Below are positions 44,441 through 56,937 of a stretch of DNA of 64,000 nucleotides, piece by piece; position 1 is the first letter of the stretch; each line of letters opens with the position of its first letter. Under the pieces are notes generated by a model that ran no database searches, was not told where the DNA came from, and saw nothing but the letters and a program-made list of their open reading frames with translations. Both the position numbers and the translations under genes were made by a program. Source of the stretch: Lumnitzera littorea (taxonomy: Eukaryota; Streptophyta; Magnoliopsida; Myrtales; Combretaceae). The DNA lies in contig JAMXBB010000006.1 in NCBI GenBank assembly GCA_024138015.1, forward strand, positions 76,018,173 to 76,082,172, given 5' to 3'.

Positions 44441-46631
44441 AATGAGAGTCCTTCATGTTGTCATGATAGTAATGAGAGGAGCATTTTTTTCGTAGCTCAT
44501 ATTGAGAGCCAAAAGTGTTTGATGTTGTTCTATAGTGTTCGATAGTTGTTAGCTGCATTAAGTTGAGTGTTTGAGTATAGCAAGCGTTCCATTGTGAAGT
44601 GCTGTGAGTGCTTTAGTTATATGTGAGTAGTAGGTTTTGTTGTCACCATTGTAGCAGGCACTAGTTGTAGTGGCTGCCATAACTTGTGTATAGGTGGTTT
44701 TGTATGCTACGAAGAGAGGGTGCTTCAGTGTTTGGGGTAAAGCATTACATATGTTGTTAGTACTATGGTGGGGTATCAAAAGCTACTGTATTGTGTAACA
44801 ATGGTCGTCATAGGCACTATTGGTTGTTTCATGAGTAAAGTAGGTACATGGCAGTGTGCAGTAGAGAAGGCATGTTGTAGATTGTAATGAAATTGTAAAG
44901 TTAAAGTTATGCGGGATTACTATCACTGAAGTTGCTATAATGAAGTGTTTTGTCTTGCTAAGCTTCTGAGTAGAAATTATGGATCCCAACTGTAGAACTA
45001 AAGTGACAAGAGAAATAGGGGACTATGAGACAAGTAATCGACAAGCTAAATTGAGCTGCTATGGTGCATATATACTATACTATGGATTCGCTAAATTGAA
45101 AGACCTTTGATTAAGAAAGTTGGATTGAGTCGCGAACCCACTTCAAAGCGAAGCTAATTCAATCCTAAACTATCGTACTACTGTTGTGTTCAAAACTCAA
45201 TATCAAGCCATCTAATTACTTATGTTTGAGCTATCATGTCATTGTTCAAGCTAATGTTCATGAACTACCAATAGAGAACTGAGCTATAGCGCTGTGAATT
45301 AGACTGTTGTGTTAGCAAGCTAAATTGGCGAGAAGGATCTAAGCTGACAAATCACTATAGTATCGTAGAGTTAAAGCTAAAAGTATAGCTGATTGGTGGC
45401 TATGCGAATCGTCTATATAGTATGTACGTATATTCAGGTGTTTAGTTGCACACCGTGTGTGTTTGAAGAAGTGATTTAGCAAATTGTGTATTTAAGAATC
45501 TAACTACAAGGTGCAAGTAGCTCTGCAAATTTGTGTGTAGTGGTAGTCGGATTTATGTGGTATAGCTATTGTAGCTACGATCTATTGTTTGTATGTGCAT
45601 AAAGCTTGGTAACTTAACTAAGCCAAATTTCTTTAAGTTACCGAGCTAATTCTAGCTTTATCCGAGCTGTTTTCTTTTAAACTAGCTACTGTTTGATCTT
45701 AAAGTATTGAGCTACCACAAGTATCTGTTATTGTCGACAAGTGCCAAGCTATGGGTCTACATTGTAGTAGTAGTAGACATGTGCCCAATTGTTTCTTTAA
45801 TTGTGTGCTAGTGTGTTGCTCAAACTGTTCAAATAATTTGACTTGTTGTCCTTGAAATTTTCCATAATGTTATATGTGTCAAAGTGTATGCTTGATTCAA
45901 TGAAAGAGGTAAGTAAGTGACCGAGGTGAATTGATAATTATGCAGCTATCTAAGGTTACTCGATTGAGTATGTTGAATTGTCCTTACGGACGAACTAAGG
46001 CACTAAATTGAAGAATAAGTGCTAAGCTATTTTCAATCCTTCTCGTGCTGCTATATTTCAAGAAGTATCGAACTATTATGAATGCTTGATTTGAATTGCT
46101 ATTGGGTATGTTCGAATTTTGTCTGAAGTATGAGCTAAGAGGTGTTGGACTACTGTAAGCGAGTAAGGAGCGATTAAGTAGTTGTGTTATCTAAGCTACT
46201 ATTAAGTGAACCAAGCTATTGTAGAACTTGTCGAGGTGAAGCCAAGGTGCTGAGCAGTAGGCTCTTGTATGCTAAAAGAACCAAACTGTAAAGTTGCATA
46301 GTTGTCAAACTGATCTAAGTGCAGTGGCAAACTAACTATTGATTACATATGCAACGAATTGAATTACTAGACTAGCTAGAAACCAAGAGGGTTGTTGTGC
46401 TTTTTTATTATCGTAGAGTAATGCACATGTCCCTTTCTTTTATCTACCGAGCCACTATATTGTGTAAGTATATGTGCCAAACTGAGATAGAGTCTATAAG
46501 CCGAGCTGGTGTGATAGTGAAATCCACTAAGTTGCTACAATCCGAAGTGATGAGCTATCTTGGATTTTGTTGTGCTATGTAAATAGTTGAGCGACTATCA
46601 GTATTAGACAATTGCTAAGTTGATTACTCAC
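44441..46631. other. Unexplained non-coding stretch with recurring AAGCTA/GAGCTA words
   Basis: Less AT-rich than its surroundings. Short words such as AGCTATTG, GAGCTACT and AAGCTAAAT recur irregularly without a fixed period. No conserved frame is visible on either strand. Since gag of host element C2 resumes at 51511 once element D is removed, this may be its long leader, but I could not find a primer site or LTR for it. Confidence 0.35.
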
Positions 46632-47476
46632 TGATAAGAATCAACCCCCTAAACTGATCATAAGAAGTTGAGCTAGTGGACTTAACAGGCTCGTATGGAA
46701 AATACTACCTCTAAGCCATAGACAAGATGGGGACTCCTATCCTAATCTAACCCTTAACCGACCTACTTGTCAAATCCTCACGTGTATGCAGCATGCTCTT
46801 GCCTAACTGTGAAGTCTTGGCCTAAAAGGAAACCTAAGAAAGGCTAGTCGAGCCGAGCTCTCCAACCATCCACTAGTGCCTGACTCCAATTCAACTGACT
46901 TCCTAACCAGACTGATTGGTTCTTGACTTGATCTAAATTAGGACGACCCCTGACTACCAACACTTCCTGTTTCTACTTATGTTGTATCATACTCCTAACG
47001 TATAGCCATCAAGTGAGACGTGCCTTTTGACAAAATGTTCCAAAATGATTCTTTCTTTTTCATATTGAATATTCTTTATCCATTTTACCCCTTTTTAGCA
47101 TGATTCATGTAATGTTATTATGAAATACCCTTTTGTCTTTTCATACATGTAAATTAACCTTAGTAGGAAAGTATATAAACCCCCACTTTCTTTCTACGCA
47201 TACATCTGACTTTCAATACAGAATTATTCACTTTGAGCAACCTTAGTGTTTTCGTTATCATTCAACTCTTATCTATTCTCTTTAGCAAGGTGTAGTAGCA
47301 AGTGACTCTTTAATTCAAACAGTGTATTATATCAAAGCGGATTATTGGCCTAATAGGATCGTGTGGTGTATCATATCCATTTAATAGTTACCTAAACTTT
47401 GCTAGGTTTTTCTTATTTCTTTTCAGTTCACTTCATTATGGTGCCTCTTCATGTGTCCAACCCTAGAGACGCATCA
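46632..47476 (+). repeat. 5' LTR of element D
   Basis: TGATAAGAATC...GACGCATCA. TATA box GTATATAAAC at 47171, about 300 bp before the end. Confidence 0.88.
47171..47180 (+). promoter_or_regulatory. TATA box in element D 5' LTR
   Basis: GTATATAAAC. The corresponding 3' LTR site reads AGTAAATAAAC (about 51119-51129), so the TATA is lost there. Confidence 0.55.
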
Positions 47477-47483
47477 ACTTTAC

Positions 47484-47495
47484 TGATATCAGAGT
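47484..47495 (+). other. Primer-binding site of element D, decayed
   Basis: TGATATCAGAGT matches TGGTATCAGAGC (initiator tRNA-Met) at 10 of 12 bases; both differences are transitions. Lies seven bases after the LTR end. Confidence 0.7.
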
Positions 47496-47730
47496 ACGAT
47501 TTAGCGAGGGAGTATATGAAGTTACACTAAATTCTTAATTCTCATTATTTGTGGCTATTGTGTTCCTTTCGTAGCTACTGCAGTATGTTAGTATGATAGC
47601 AAGTATGGTTTCATTGTTACTCTATTTTTCATCACGAAAATAGAGCAAGTTTATTTCTACTTTGTTTAGTGACTATTGGGTATTAAGGTTATTAGTAGTT
47701 TGTTAATCTGTTCGAAAAAGTTTTACATTA

Positions 47731-48340
47731 TGTCGGATTCAAATGTTTAGGGAGTTATCGCTAACCAGGGCAGTAGTGCTCAACCTAGCCGTAATCATAA
47801 TGGTAGTAATACCCCAGGGTTTGTTGATGATAGACTTGACATGCTCACAAACCTTGTTGAGGGTCTAGTCACGGCAATGCAAGTAAATAGGCAATAACCC
47901 TAAGGTGTACGACTGCCTAACACACAAGAGAATGCCCTTGAGAGACCTCATGGCTAAGGTAATCAAACTAATCACCTAGTTCGACCACAACGAGTTGGAG
48001 GAGTAATGGGTCAAGTTGCTAAACAAAGATTGGAGTTAGAGGAGATTGAGGAAGAAGATGAGGAGCTGGATGTTGGAGAATTTAGGAGGAAGAAGAGGAA
48101 GTTGACTATTACCCATTATAAGGACGAGAAAGCCAAGCTTCTCAAGGGCTAGATAATTTTGAGGTTCAAATCCTGCCTTTTAATAGAAGTAGAGATGCCG
48201 ATGAATACTTGGAGTGGGAAGAGAAGGTCGAGAAGGTGTTTGATTGTTACAGATATGTAGATGCTATTAAGGGCCGACTTACTACACTAGAGTTTACTAG
48301 ATATGCAACAATGTGGTGGAAAAATCTGAATGCAGTATGA
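47731..48340 (+). pseudogene. Gag of element D, N-terminal half
   Basis: Begins ATGTCGGATTC. RLDMLTNLVEGLVTAMQ, an acidic stretch (LELEEIEEEDEELDVGE, about 48026-48080) and, after a frame change, DADEYLEWEEKVEKVFDCY (about 48195-48250) and ATMWWKNL (about 48306-48330) match the conserved capsid region of chromovirus gag. Zinc knuckle and everything behind ATMWWKNL are missing; at about 48340 the sequence jumps into RT. Stops at several Gln/Trp codons. Confidence 0.8.
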
Positions 48341-49280
48341 GCTAGGGATGGAAGACTACCTTTAAGACTAGGCATGGGCTCTACAAATGGTTGGTTATGT
48401 CATTTAGGCTTACTAATGCGCCAAGCACATTCATGAGGTTAGTAATGCGCTCTCTTTTTAGGAGATGTGTGGTCGTATACTTTGATGACATATTGGTGTA
48501 TAGTATAGACCTGATTAACCATGTTCAACATCTTTGCAAAGTATTTGGTATTCTACGAGCAGAGAAGTTATATGGGAATGTAAAGAAATGCGTATTCTGC
48601 TAGAAAGAGGTGATGTTCCTAGGGTTTATAGTATCGGGGGAAGGAATCCGAGCAGATGAAGAGAAGATCCGAGCTATTTTGGATTGGCTAATGCCGAATA
48701 ATGTCACTGAAGTCCGAAGTTTGCATGGCCTAGCTTCCTTCTATAGGCGATTTATTAAGGACTTTAATACAATAGCTACCCCATTGACTGAGCTGACAAA
48801 GAAGAATGAAGGGTTCAAGTAGAGCAATTAAGCTGAGTGAAGCTTTAGGGAGATTAAGGAAAAGCTTACCTTGACCCTTATCCTTTTACCACTAGATTTT
48901 AACAAGCCCTTTGAACTGGAGTACGAGGCATTGGGAGTTGGAATTGGTGCTATCCTAATGCAAGAACGACAACTCATCGCTTACCATAATAAGAAATTAA
49001 ATGGCCCAACCTTGAACTATTCTACGTACAAGAAAGAGATATACTCCCTTTTCCGAGCCCTTATTGTTTGGCAACATTATTTATTACCATGAGAGTTTGT
49101 TATTTACATTAACCATGAATCATTGGAGGATCTTGGGAGTCAAAACAAGCTTTTGAAGAGGCAAGCCAAGTGGTTGGAGTTCATGGAGAGTTTCTCGTAT
49201 GTCATCCAACATAAGAAAGGAAGTGCAAATGTGGTCGCCGATGCTCTATCACGATGGCAAACCTTGCTGACCACTTTGTA
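48341..49280 (+). pseudogene. RT (C-terminal half) and RNase H of element D
   Basis: Starts within the RT palm at GWKTTFKTRHGLYKWLV, then LTNAPSTFM, the catalytic VVVYFDDILVYS (48469-48504), VMFLGFIVSGEGI and GLASFYRRFIKDF. RNase H motifs: PFELEYEALGVGIGAIL (48909-48960; Glu where an Asp is usual), LIAYHNKKLNGPTLNYSTYKKE and ALIVWQHYLLP, then NVVADALSR near 49230. The fingers half of RT and the whole protease are deleted. Three long open segments (48391-48603, 48610-48822, 48871-49092) are separated by single stops. Confidence 0.88.
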
Positions 49281-50582
49281 GACAAAATTATTGGGATTCT
49301 CACTAATTAGCAAGCAGTATGCTCATGATTCTCACTTCAATCCTATCATAGAACAATGTAAGGACGGAATCGTTATTAAGAGATATTATCTCAAAGATGG
49401 CTATCTATTCAAGCACTACAAGCTATGCATTCCAAACTGCTCCATACATGAACTGTTGGTTTGGGAAGCTCATAGTAGTAGACTTTTAATCCACTTTGGG
49501 GAAGTTAAAATAGCAAATCTATTAAAAGAGAATTTTTACTAGCCAGGTCTGGCAAAGGATGTCCATAATGTAGTCAGTCGTTGTGAAGTGTGTAAGCATA
49601 TTAAAGGGAAGAGAGAACCTCATGGAGAGTACATGCTTCTACCAACACCTACCTTACCATAAACTAACATCAGCATAGACTTTGTCTTAGGGTTGCCTTA
49701 GACATCTATAAGGAAAGATTTTATTTTTATTGTAGTGGACTATTTTCGTAAGATGGTGCATTTCATTTCGTGCCATCAGACTAACAATGCTTTATATATT
49801 GTTGATTTGTTTTTGCTAGAGGTTGTTTGACTACATGGAGTATTGAGGACTATTCTCTCAGATTGGGGCACAAAATTTTTGAGTTATTTCTAGAAGACTC
49901 TTTAGAGGAGATTAGAGACTAAATTAATGTTCAACTCCAGTAGCTACCCTCAAATTGATGGCCAACTTGAAGTGGTGAACAGGATGCTAGGTAATCAGCT
50001 CAAAGCTATTGTAAGAAAGAACTTAAGGGATTGGGATATGTACCTACTAGTCATGGAGTTCGCATACAACCGAATTGCCCACAACACTACAAGTAAGACC
50101 CTATTCGAGGATATCTATTGTCTTAACCCAACAATTCCCCTAGACATGAATAGCACCCTAGTAGCCACTAAAGAAAGTCAATCTAGAGTTGATTGAGCTT
50201 AAGAATTACATGAACTACACTAATTTGTAACAAAGAAGATCACTAAATTTAACTAGAGTTAATAAGAGATTAGTAGCCTAGGTCGCTGAATTGTTTCTAT
50301 CCACCCAAGAGACTTAGTATGGATTTACCTCAGTCGGGAGTGATTCCCACACTTAAGATAAAACAAACTATCACCTTAAACTAATGACCCATTTAAGGTC
50401 TTAAAGAATATCAACCACAACGCCTACCAAATTAAGTTACCTGATGACTATGGTGTCTCTTTTACCTTCAATGTGTCCAATTTGATTCCCTACTAACCAA
50501 TAGAAGAAGAACCTGAAGCGCCCTTAAAGAATGAGCAGAAACCACTTTAGATTTAAGGACAAATCTTTCCGACCCCTAAGTA
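49281..50582 (+). pseudogene. Integrase of element D
   Basis: HHCC-type finger: HELLVWEAHSSRLLIHFGE (about 49450-49505) and CEVCKHIKGK (about 49582-49610). Core with INISIDFVLGLP (first Asp, about 49665-49700), ILSDWGTKFL (second Asp, about 49853-49883) and QIDGQLEVVNRMLGN (Glu, about 49951-49995). Then FAYNRIAHNTTSKTLFE. The tail near 50405-50500 reads NAYQIKLPDDYGVSFTFNV, the usual C-terminal segment. Stops and frameshifts occur. No chromodomain could be recognised before the 3' LTR. Confidence 0.85.
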
Positions 50583-50584
50583 AA

Positions 50585-51420
50585 TGATAGGAATTAACCC
50601 CTTGGACTAATTGCAAGAAGCTGAGCTAGAGGACTTTAAGGGTTCACATGGAAAATATTAACTTTAAGCCTAGTTGAGACGAGGACTCCTATCCTAATCT
50701 GACCCCTAGCCTACCTACCTATTAGATCCTTACGTGGGTACAACATGCTCCTGCCCAACTGTGAAGTCTTAACCTAGAAGGCAACCTAGGAAGGGCTAGT
50801 TAAGTCGAGCTCTCCAGCCATCCACTGGTGCCTGACTCCAATTCAACTGACTTTCTAACCAAACTGATTGGTTCTTAACCTAATCCAGATCAAGACGGCC
50901 CCTGACTACTAGTACTTCCTGTTTCTACCTATTTGTATCTTACTCTTGATGTATAACCATCAAGTGATACATGCCTTCTAACACTATGTTCCAAAATGAT
51001 TCTTTCTTTTCTTTACTAAATATTCTGTCCTTTTTACCCCTTTTTAGCATGATTCATGCAATGTTATTGTAAAATACCCTTTGTCTTTTCATACATATAA
51101 ATTAACCTTAGTAGGCAAGTAAATAAACCCCACTTTCCTTGTACGTAGACACATGACCTTCTACAGAATTATTTACTTTGAGCAACCTTAGTATTCTCAT
51201 TATCATTCAACTCTTATCCATTCCCTTTAGCAAGGAGTACTGGTGAGTAACCCTTTAATTCAGACCGGTGTGTCATATCTGGCGGATTGTAGCCGATTAA
51301 GATTGGGTGGTGTGTCATATCTATTTGATAGCTGCTCGGACTTTGCTAGCTTTTTCTTGTTTATTTTCAGTTCGCTTCATTGTGATGCTTATCCGTATAT
51401 CTGACCTCGGAGACGCATCA
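50585..51420 (+). repeat. 3' LTR of element D
   Basis: TGATAGGAATT...GACGCATCA. The preceding sequence is not purine-rich, so the polypurine tract has decayed. Confidence 0.85.
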
Positions 51421-51510
51421 CTTACTAGTATGTGTAGTGAAGTGTTTAGCGAAAGGAGTAAGAAGATGCGTGATTGTACTAAGCTATTATTATATCATTG
51501 AGTATTTAAC

Positions 51511-51744
51511 ATGGCTTATATAGCCCAATATGATCATGGCTATAGTTATGAAAACTTGAGATCGAAATTACCAAAATTTGATGGATATGGCATTGTGGAT
51601 GAATATATGAATTTGGAATTTCAAGTCGATCAGGTTTTTGAAAATTGTTCTTATCCTAAGCATAAGAGAGCCTATGCTATAAAGAAATTTGATGATTGGC
51701 TTTACAGCTACTTAGTGGAAGAGAATGTTAAATCAAAGAATTGA
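51511..51744 (+). pseudogene. Gag fragment of host element C2
   Basis: Open frame from ATGGCTTATATAGCC. KLPKFDGYGIVDEYMNLEF, QVFENCSYPKHKRAYAIKKF and DDWLYSYL match the spacing of the conserved gypsy gag capsid segment (P.F.G...EYL.WE...F......KK...A...F...A..WW). The zinc knuckle is not found. It resumes directly beyond the target duplication of D, so D was inserted in the leader of this element. Confidence 0.65.
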
Positions 51745-51829
51745 TAGAGGAAACATTGAGATCATTACATAGGAAGAGATAAGGTGTTTGATGCGAAGAA
51801 AATTCCTTTCTTGAGATCATCAAGACAAA

Positions 51830-52453
51830 TTGTATGAGAGAAAGCCTACCAATGAAGCGAACCTCTCTAACGTACTAGATCAGTTGAAGAAGATTAAAAA
51901 ACGGATTAAAGTGTTTAAGGATGAAATAAGACATCAAAGGAATGCTAAATTAAAGAGTATTAAAGGAGTAGTTGAGGAGGTGAAAGTTGTTGGAGAAGCA
52001 AGTAGTAGAGTGGAAGAGGACTAAGTTGAGTTGAAGTTAAAACCCCAAGTTTTGGATATGGTTTCATTAGCTACTATAGATGATGCAAATTATGACTTCA
52101 GGTACTACTATATTTGCCTTCCACATATTAGGCACTTTTTTCTTAACCCATTGATGAGCTTATGTGGTATTGATTTAAGCTATTGTAGTATTGTACCTAT
52201 GAGTAATTATAGACTGTAGGTTAAAGTTTACCAAGGTTGTGATGATGGATATATGTATTGGGCATGTGTTATGTTGTTTCTTAGTACTCTTTTATTGGAA
52301 AGATTTGAGATGTGTAGATGGAAGGAAGAAGAATTAACTTATGAGGAAGTAGAGGGGATGCTAATTACAGCAAATGAGGAGGTCGTGTTACTTCCTTTGA
52401 TTAATAGTTACTACGACTACCAAGATGTGGTCGATTGGATTCATGATGAGTAG
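51830..52453 (+). pseudogene. Unknown ORF of element C2
   Basis: Three open segments (51830-52024, 52031-52219, 52253-52453) are in one frame, separated only by a TAA at 52022 and a TAG at 52217, so an ancestral frame of at least 207 codons is likely. N-terminal part is Lys-rich and helical (NVLDQLKKIKKRIKVFKDE, EEVKVVGEASSRVEED). The middle has Tyr/Leu-rich stretches (YYYICLPHIRHFFLNPL, WACVMLFLSTLLLE) and the end is acidic (YQDVVDWIHDE). I recognise no protease, RT, integrase or known host domain. It occupies the place where pol should be. Could be a captured gene fragment or decayed gag C-terminus. Confidence 0.4.
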
Positions 52454-52643
52454 AAGGAGGGATATATGATGAAGAGTTTAATTGATAGGGCTCTTGATGA
52501 ATGAAAGGAGCATTAGCTGATGATTACATTAGTGGAGGAGCTTAAGTACTTTTCTATGTTTATATTTCATTTTTGTAGGTTATTATTTGACCTTAGTGGA
52601 ATTTGAAGTCACCAATTACCAAGTTTTAGGCTGAAACTTCTCT

Positions 52644-52656
52644 AAAGGAGAGGGAA
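52644..52656 (+). other. Polypurine tract of element C2
   Basis: AAAGGAGAGGGAA directly before the LTR start TGATAAGATT. Confidence 0.75.
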
Positions 52657-53166
52657 TGATAAGATTTAGGGTATTGACCCAGCCAAAACGCCAAAGTCGA
52701 ACTCATTTACTCCTCACTCAGATATTTCATTTGACTACTTGTTTTTATTTGAGTTATTTAGATTTTCTATTTCTTGTATTTTTCATAAACTACCCCCTTG
52801 TTTATTTTGTATTTATAGAAATGCCACTAAGGCATCCTTTTAGTTACTTTAATTATAAGTTTGACACTACATATAAATAGCTCATGTATGTAGGGTTTTA
52901 GATAGATTTGGATATTAATGAAAAACCCTTTGCGTCTTTTCCTCACGGAAATTTCTCTCTTATTAGCTCTTATTAATCCCTTTAGTAAGGATTATGGCGG
53001 GTAACCTAATCACTCGAACCAATGAGTCACATTTAGCGAGTTATAGGCTATATAGGATCTGGTTTGTGCATTATATCTGATTAGATAGCTCATGGACTTG
53101 CTAAAACATTCACTAAACCCATTCTATTTTCATTCCCTTAGCAAGATTCAACCTGTCTTGATATCA
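52657..53166 (+). repeat. 3' LTR of element C2
   Basis: Starts TGATAAGATTTAGGG after a polypurine tract. TATA box ATATAAATAG at 52871, then a leader whose GGGTAACC...ATGAGTCACA order resembles the D LTR (51241-51300). End placed at GTCTTGATATCA, which is uncertain. No 5' partner found in the window. Confidence 0.6.
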
Positions 53167-54318
53167 CCACCCTTTTCGATTCTTAGCACAATGTATCATC
53201 TTGATAACACATCTGGTTTAAATTTAGAGAAGTGGCGCATCGATTATGATCTCATTACATAACTACCCACTATTCCTATATCTTCAGCATGTGTTTGATT
53301 ATGAAATCTCTATGTGTCTTACTTTTGGTGATTAACTGCCATTTCAAACACTCGATATTTGCCTATAAATATGTAGAGGAGGTATTGTAAGAACACTCTT
53401 ACAACCTTGATCTTAGTACTTATCTCTTTTACAACACAATTTAATAGGGATCAAGGACTGATCACATACTCCCGAGCCCGAAGGCTTTCTTAGATGGTGC
53501 GTCAAGTTGTCTAAGGTGAGTTAAGCATTGAAGAGTAGTGTTTACCTTAGTTCGATCTTCCAAGCTACTTCACTCTTTACACCATCCAAGAGATTGTAGA
53601 GGTGATTAGCTGACGTTCTAAGCCAACCCCTCTACAACACATCAATCCAAGCACCAAATTTAGATACAGCTATCTCTACAATGCCGAGGATGAGTTAACA
53701 ACTGTCAGGAACTGACCATTTGAGCCCAATCCTGAGTGTGAGTCATCCTTAAGCCAACCCTTATCTAGTCCTAACAATTAGAGCCATCGAACTGTTGATG
53801 CCGACTAGACCTAATCAAGGCTTACCCTACATGGCTCGTAGTGTTTGGGCTACAAAATGAGTAGAATTATGTGTGCACTGTCCTTTCTAACATCCATATT
53901 ATCCTTTTTGACAAAGGATATTCTTTTTGCACAATTTCATGCTTCCTTTGTAAATTATTCTCCTTTTTCTTAGCAAGTAAGGATCTAATTCTGTAATTTT
54001 TTGTAATTTAGGGCTACTCCTAATTAGGTACTATAAATACTTGCATATTATAATAGCCGCACAAAAAATCATACAGAGAGAATACAATGAACTTTTACTC
54101 TCTCTTAAGCTAAGTGTTTTTCTACTTACTCTTAAGTTACTCTTATCTACACCATTTAGGCATCAACTAGTAGCGAGTAACCTCCAACCATACTCATACA
54201 TCATGTCAAGTGTGACCTGAGGTCGTGTGAGGCATTAGTATGTCATATCTATTATTAGTGTACGGGAATGCCTACTTAACCTTGGTTTATCATTTATCTT
54301 TCGAGCCATCTCGAGTCA
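53167..54318. other. Non-coding, probably a further LTR remnant
   Basis: No gene. 54032-54038 is a TATA box (TATAAAT) followed by a leader ending in CGAGTAACCTCC...TATGTCATATCTA (54176-54260), the same order as the leader of the D and C2 LTRs. Likely a third LTR of this type whose right end is cut by element B at 54319. Confidence 0.4.
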
Positions 54319-54864
54319 TGTAAAATTTTAACGAAATTATTAAAATAACTTGTAAAAATTTTAATTATAACGGATACCAATTAAATTAATAAATTTTTAC
54401 AAAATTCCAAAATTAATTTATGATGATTATTTTTATGATTTTTCGGTTTAGAAAAATTACATATATTTATTTTTAATTTCTATTTTCTTCCTTTTCCTTT
54501 CCTTCTTTTTCTCTTTTCTTTCTTTTCTTCTTTTCTCCTTTGCTACTATAGCCTGAAATCAAAGAAAAAAAATCAGAACTTCAGTAGCCCATGTGATGAA
54601 TAATCAAGAGGAAAAGATAAGGAATGTAATTACTTTGTCCCATCAAAATTAATGCAACCCTTATCTTTGCAATTGATATTTATTTATTTTGTTTTGTTTT
54701 GTTTTTACTACCTTTAAGTTTACATTTGGAACAAAAGTGGAAACAAAACAGAAAAAAAAATTCTGGAAGTTAAAAACGTGAGAAGGAAAACTAAGAAGAA
54801 AGAAGAAGAAGAAGGAGGGGAAGGAGGACAAGGAAGAAAAGAAGAAAAAATCAAATATAAATAG

Positions 54865-54997
54865 GTAAGTAAAATTATTTTAGTAGTATATATGTATATT
54901 ATATAGTATGCACATGTATATACTAAGTATTTGTGTTGTATTTTATAAAATATTTCATTTTATATACATGTATGTATGCATAAATAGATAATTTAAG

Positions 54998-55028
<31 letters not shown>

Positions 55029-56033
55029 CATAAATATATGTATGTAGAGATGTATGTATATAGGTAAAATATACGGTATGTATGTATCCATAAGACTACA
55101 TATAGTATGTATTAAGTATTTTTACAAAATAAATATAGATATATATATATAGTTGTACACGTGAAAAGGATTATGTATGTATTTATGTATACAAGCTTTA
55201 TTTTCATATGTATATATATATATATATATAAGAATATGTATTCGTATAGTATATATAAGTATTTTGTAGTTATATATTTGTATATATACATGTAAGCTAT
55301 ATTTTATATACATATAGGTATACATGCATGTGGCATGAATATATGTATAATATATAGTATATGTATAACATATAGTATATATGTAGTATATCGAATATTA
55401 AGTAATATATATGATATAATAATATTTACTAAATAAAATAAATTCAAAAATGCGTAAGGAGTAAGTATATATATATTACCATGAATTAGGAATTTCTAAT
55501 TAAAGTAATTTATAAAATTAATCAAATATAGTATAAGTACATATATATATATGTAAATCTTAAAATACAAATGAATAGTAAGAAAATAATAAATAATAAT
55601 AATTATTATTATAATAAGTTTAAAATCTCAAAAATAAGTAAAAATGAGTAACTAAGGTAAAATATGCATAAAATAATAAAATTATTAATTATATGATTTA
55701 AATAATTATTAAATCATAAATATATTAAGAAAAAACTAAAATTAATATTTTATAATTTTTAAATTAAAATAATAAATTTTGTGATATTTTTATATCACAA
55801 TTCAAACTGCAAGTCACAACGTCCAAAATGGATCTCGCTATGAGAAAATACACATAGAAACAATTAAAATGGACTATAAATTCATAACGATCTAAGCTAA
55901 AACGAAAAAGTTATACCCAATTCAATAAAAAGCTCGAATCGACAATTTCACATAACTAGTGAAGTAAACCTTACAAATTACGATACCGGTTTAGCTTTAA
56001 ATCCTCAAACTTACAAATTTTTATTATTCTCAG
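54865..56033 (+). other. Intron-like segment 1 in element B 5' LTR
   Basis: AATAG|GTAAGTAAAA to TTATTATTCTCAG|GT. Same sites as in A. The 3' LTR of B has the same donor at 63856. Confidence 0.5.
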
Positions 56034-56108
56034 GTAATTTTGACATTGACTCAAAACTACCACCAGAGTACTACGACTCTTGAGTCGACTATGGTCGAAT
56101 ATGGCTGA

Positions 56109-56937
56109 GTGAGTTTTCCTGATGATTCCATACTTGTTTATATTTGTAGTTAGTGAATATAAGTTATAATCAATAAATGAATGTTGTATAGGGTTAAGTT
56201 ATACTTGTGTATGATAATTGGTTATTAATGGTGAATTTACTTTAAATTACAATAATGTATTGATTGTTGCATAGTAGATTCATTAGGAATTGATCGTTTG
56301 TGACTTTAAATGACCACTGAATAATAAGACCTAATTTTACTCGATTAAAAAAAGTTAACTTGAAATACGCATAATCATGTACTGCATAACTAATTCTAGC
56401 AGTCACATTATACAAAGGTAACAAGAGGCCATACGTAAGTTGATTATTGATTGTTATAAATTTTGTACGGTGCACACGTACAATATGACCTTACCTTAGC
56501 CCATGGGATTACTAGGCATTAGAGGCGCCAACCACTTGGCTAAGGGTCAAGTCTAGAGGCCTTCGTTTAGGGGCAAGTGAAGGCTGCGTAAACCTACTCA
56601 CAATCATATGCAAAACTCATTTTTTATAACACTAATAATGGATATACCAATACATTTTTAAATACGAAATGCGGAGTTTCATTATGAAATAAGTTCTAGT
56701 ATGATACTCGGATCTAACTGTGTCGATGTATCTCCAACCTTAACTTCGAAGGGTGTTAAATCTGAGTTGTATGCAGTACCTGGTTACCTTCATGTATTTG
56801 TTTGGCATATTGGTTGACATGCATTCATTCAATTAAACTTAATTATTGTATAACTTGATTGCTGTATGGTTGACGAGATTATCTCACTAAGCTAGTTAGC
56901 TTATACCCTTGTAGTCTTCTTTCGCAGGTCGAGTTAT
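56109..56937 (+). other. Intron-like segment 2 in element B 5' LTR
   Basis: GGCTGA|GTGAGTTTTCC to CTTCTTTCGCAG|GTC, leaving a 75-nt exon-like piece at 56034-56108. Confidence 0.5.

Larger units (their letters stand above)
46632..51420 (+). mobile_element. Element D: chromovirus-type gypsy element with internal deletion
   Basis: LTRs of 845 bp (46632-47476) and 836 bp (50585-51420), starting TGATARGAAT and ending GACGCATCA. Flanking 5-mers CTCAC (46627-46631) and CTTAC (51421-51425) fit a target duplication with one C/T difference. Gag N-part, the second half of RT, RNase H and integrase are recognisable; the segment from late gag to mid RT is missing. RT/RNase H wording (HGLASFYRRFIKDFNTIA) fits CRM/Reina-type chromoviruses. 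The LTRs differ at many positions, mainly transitions, so the element is old. Confidence 0.88.
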
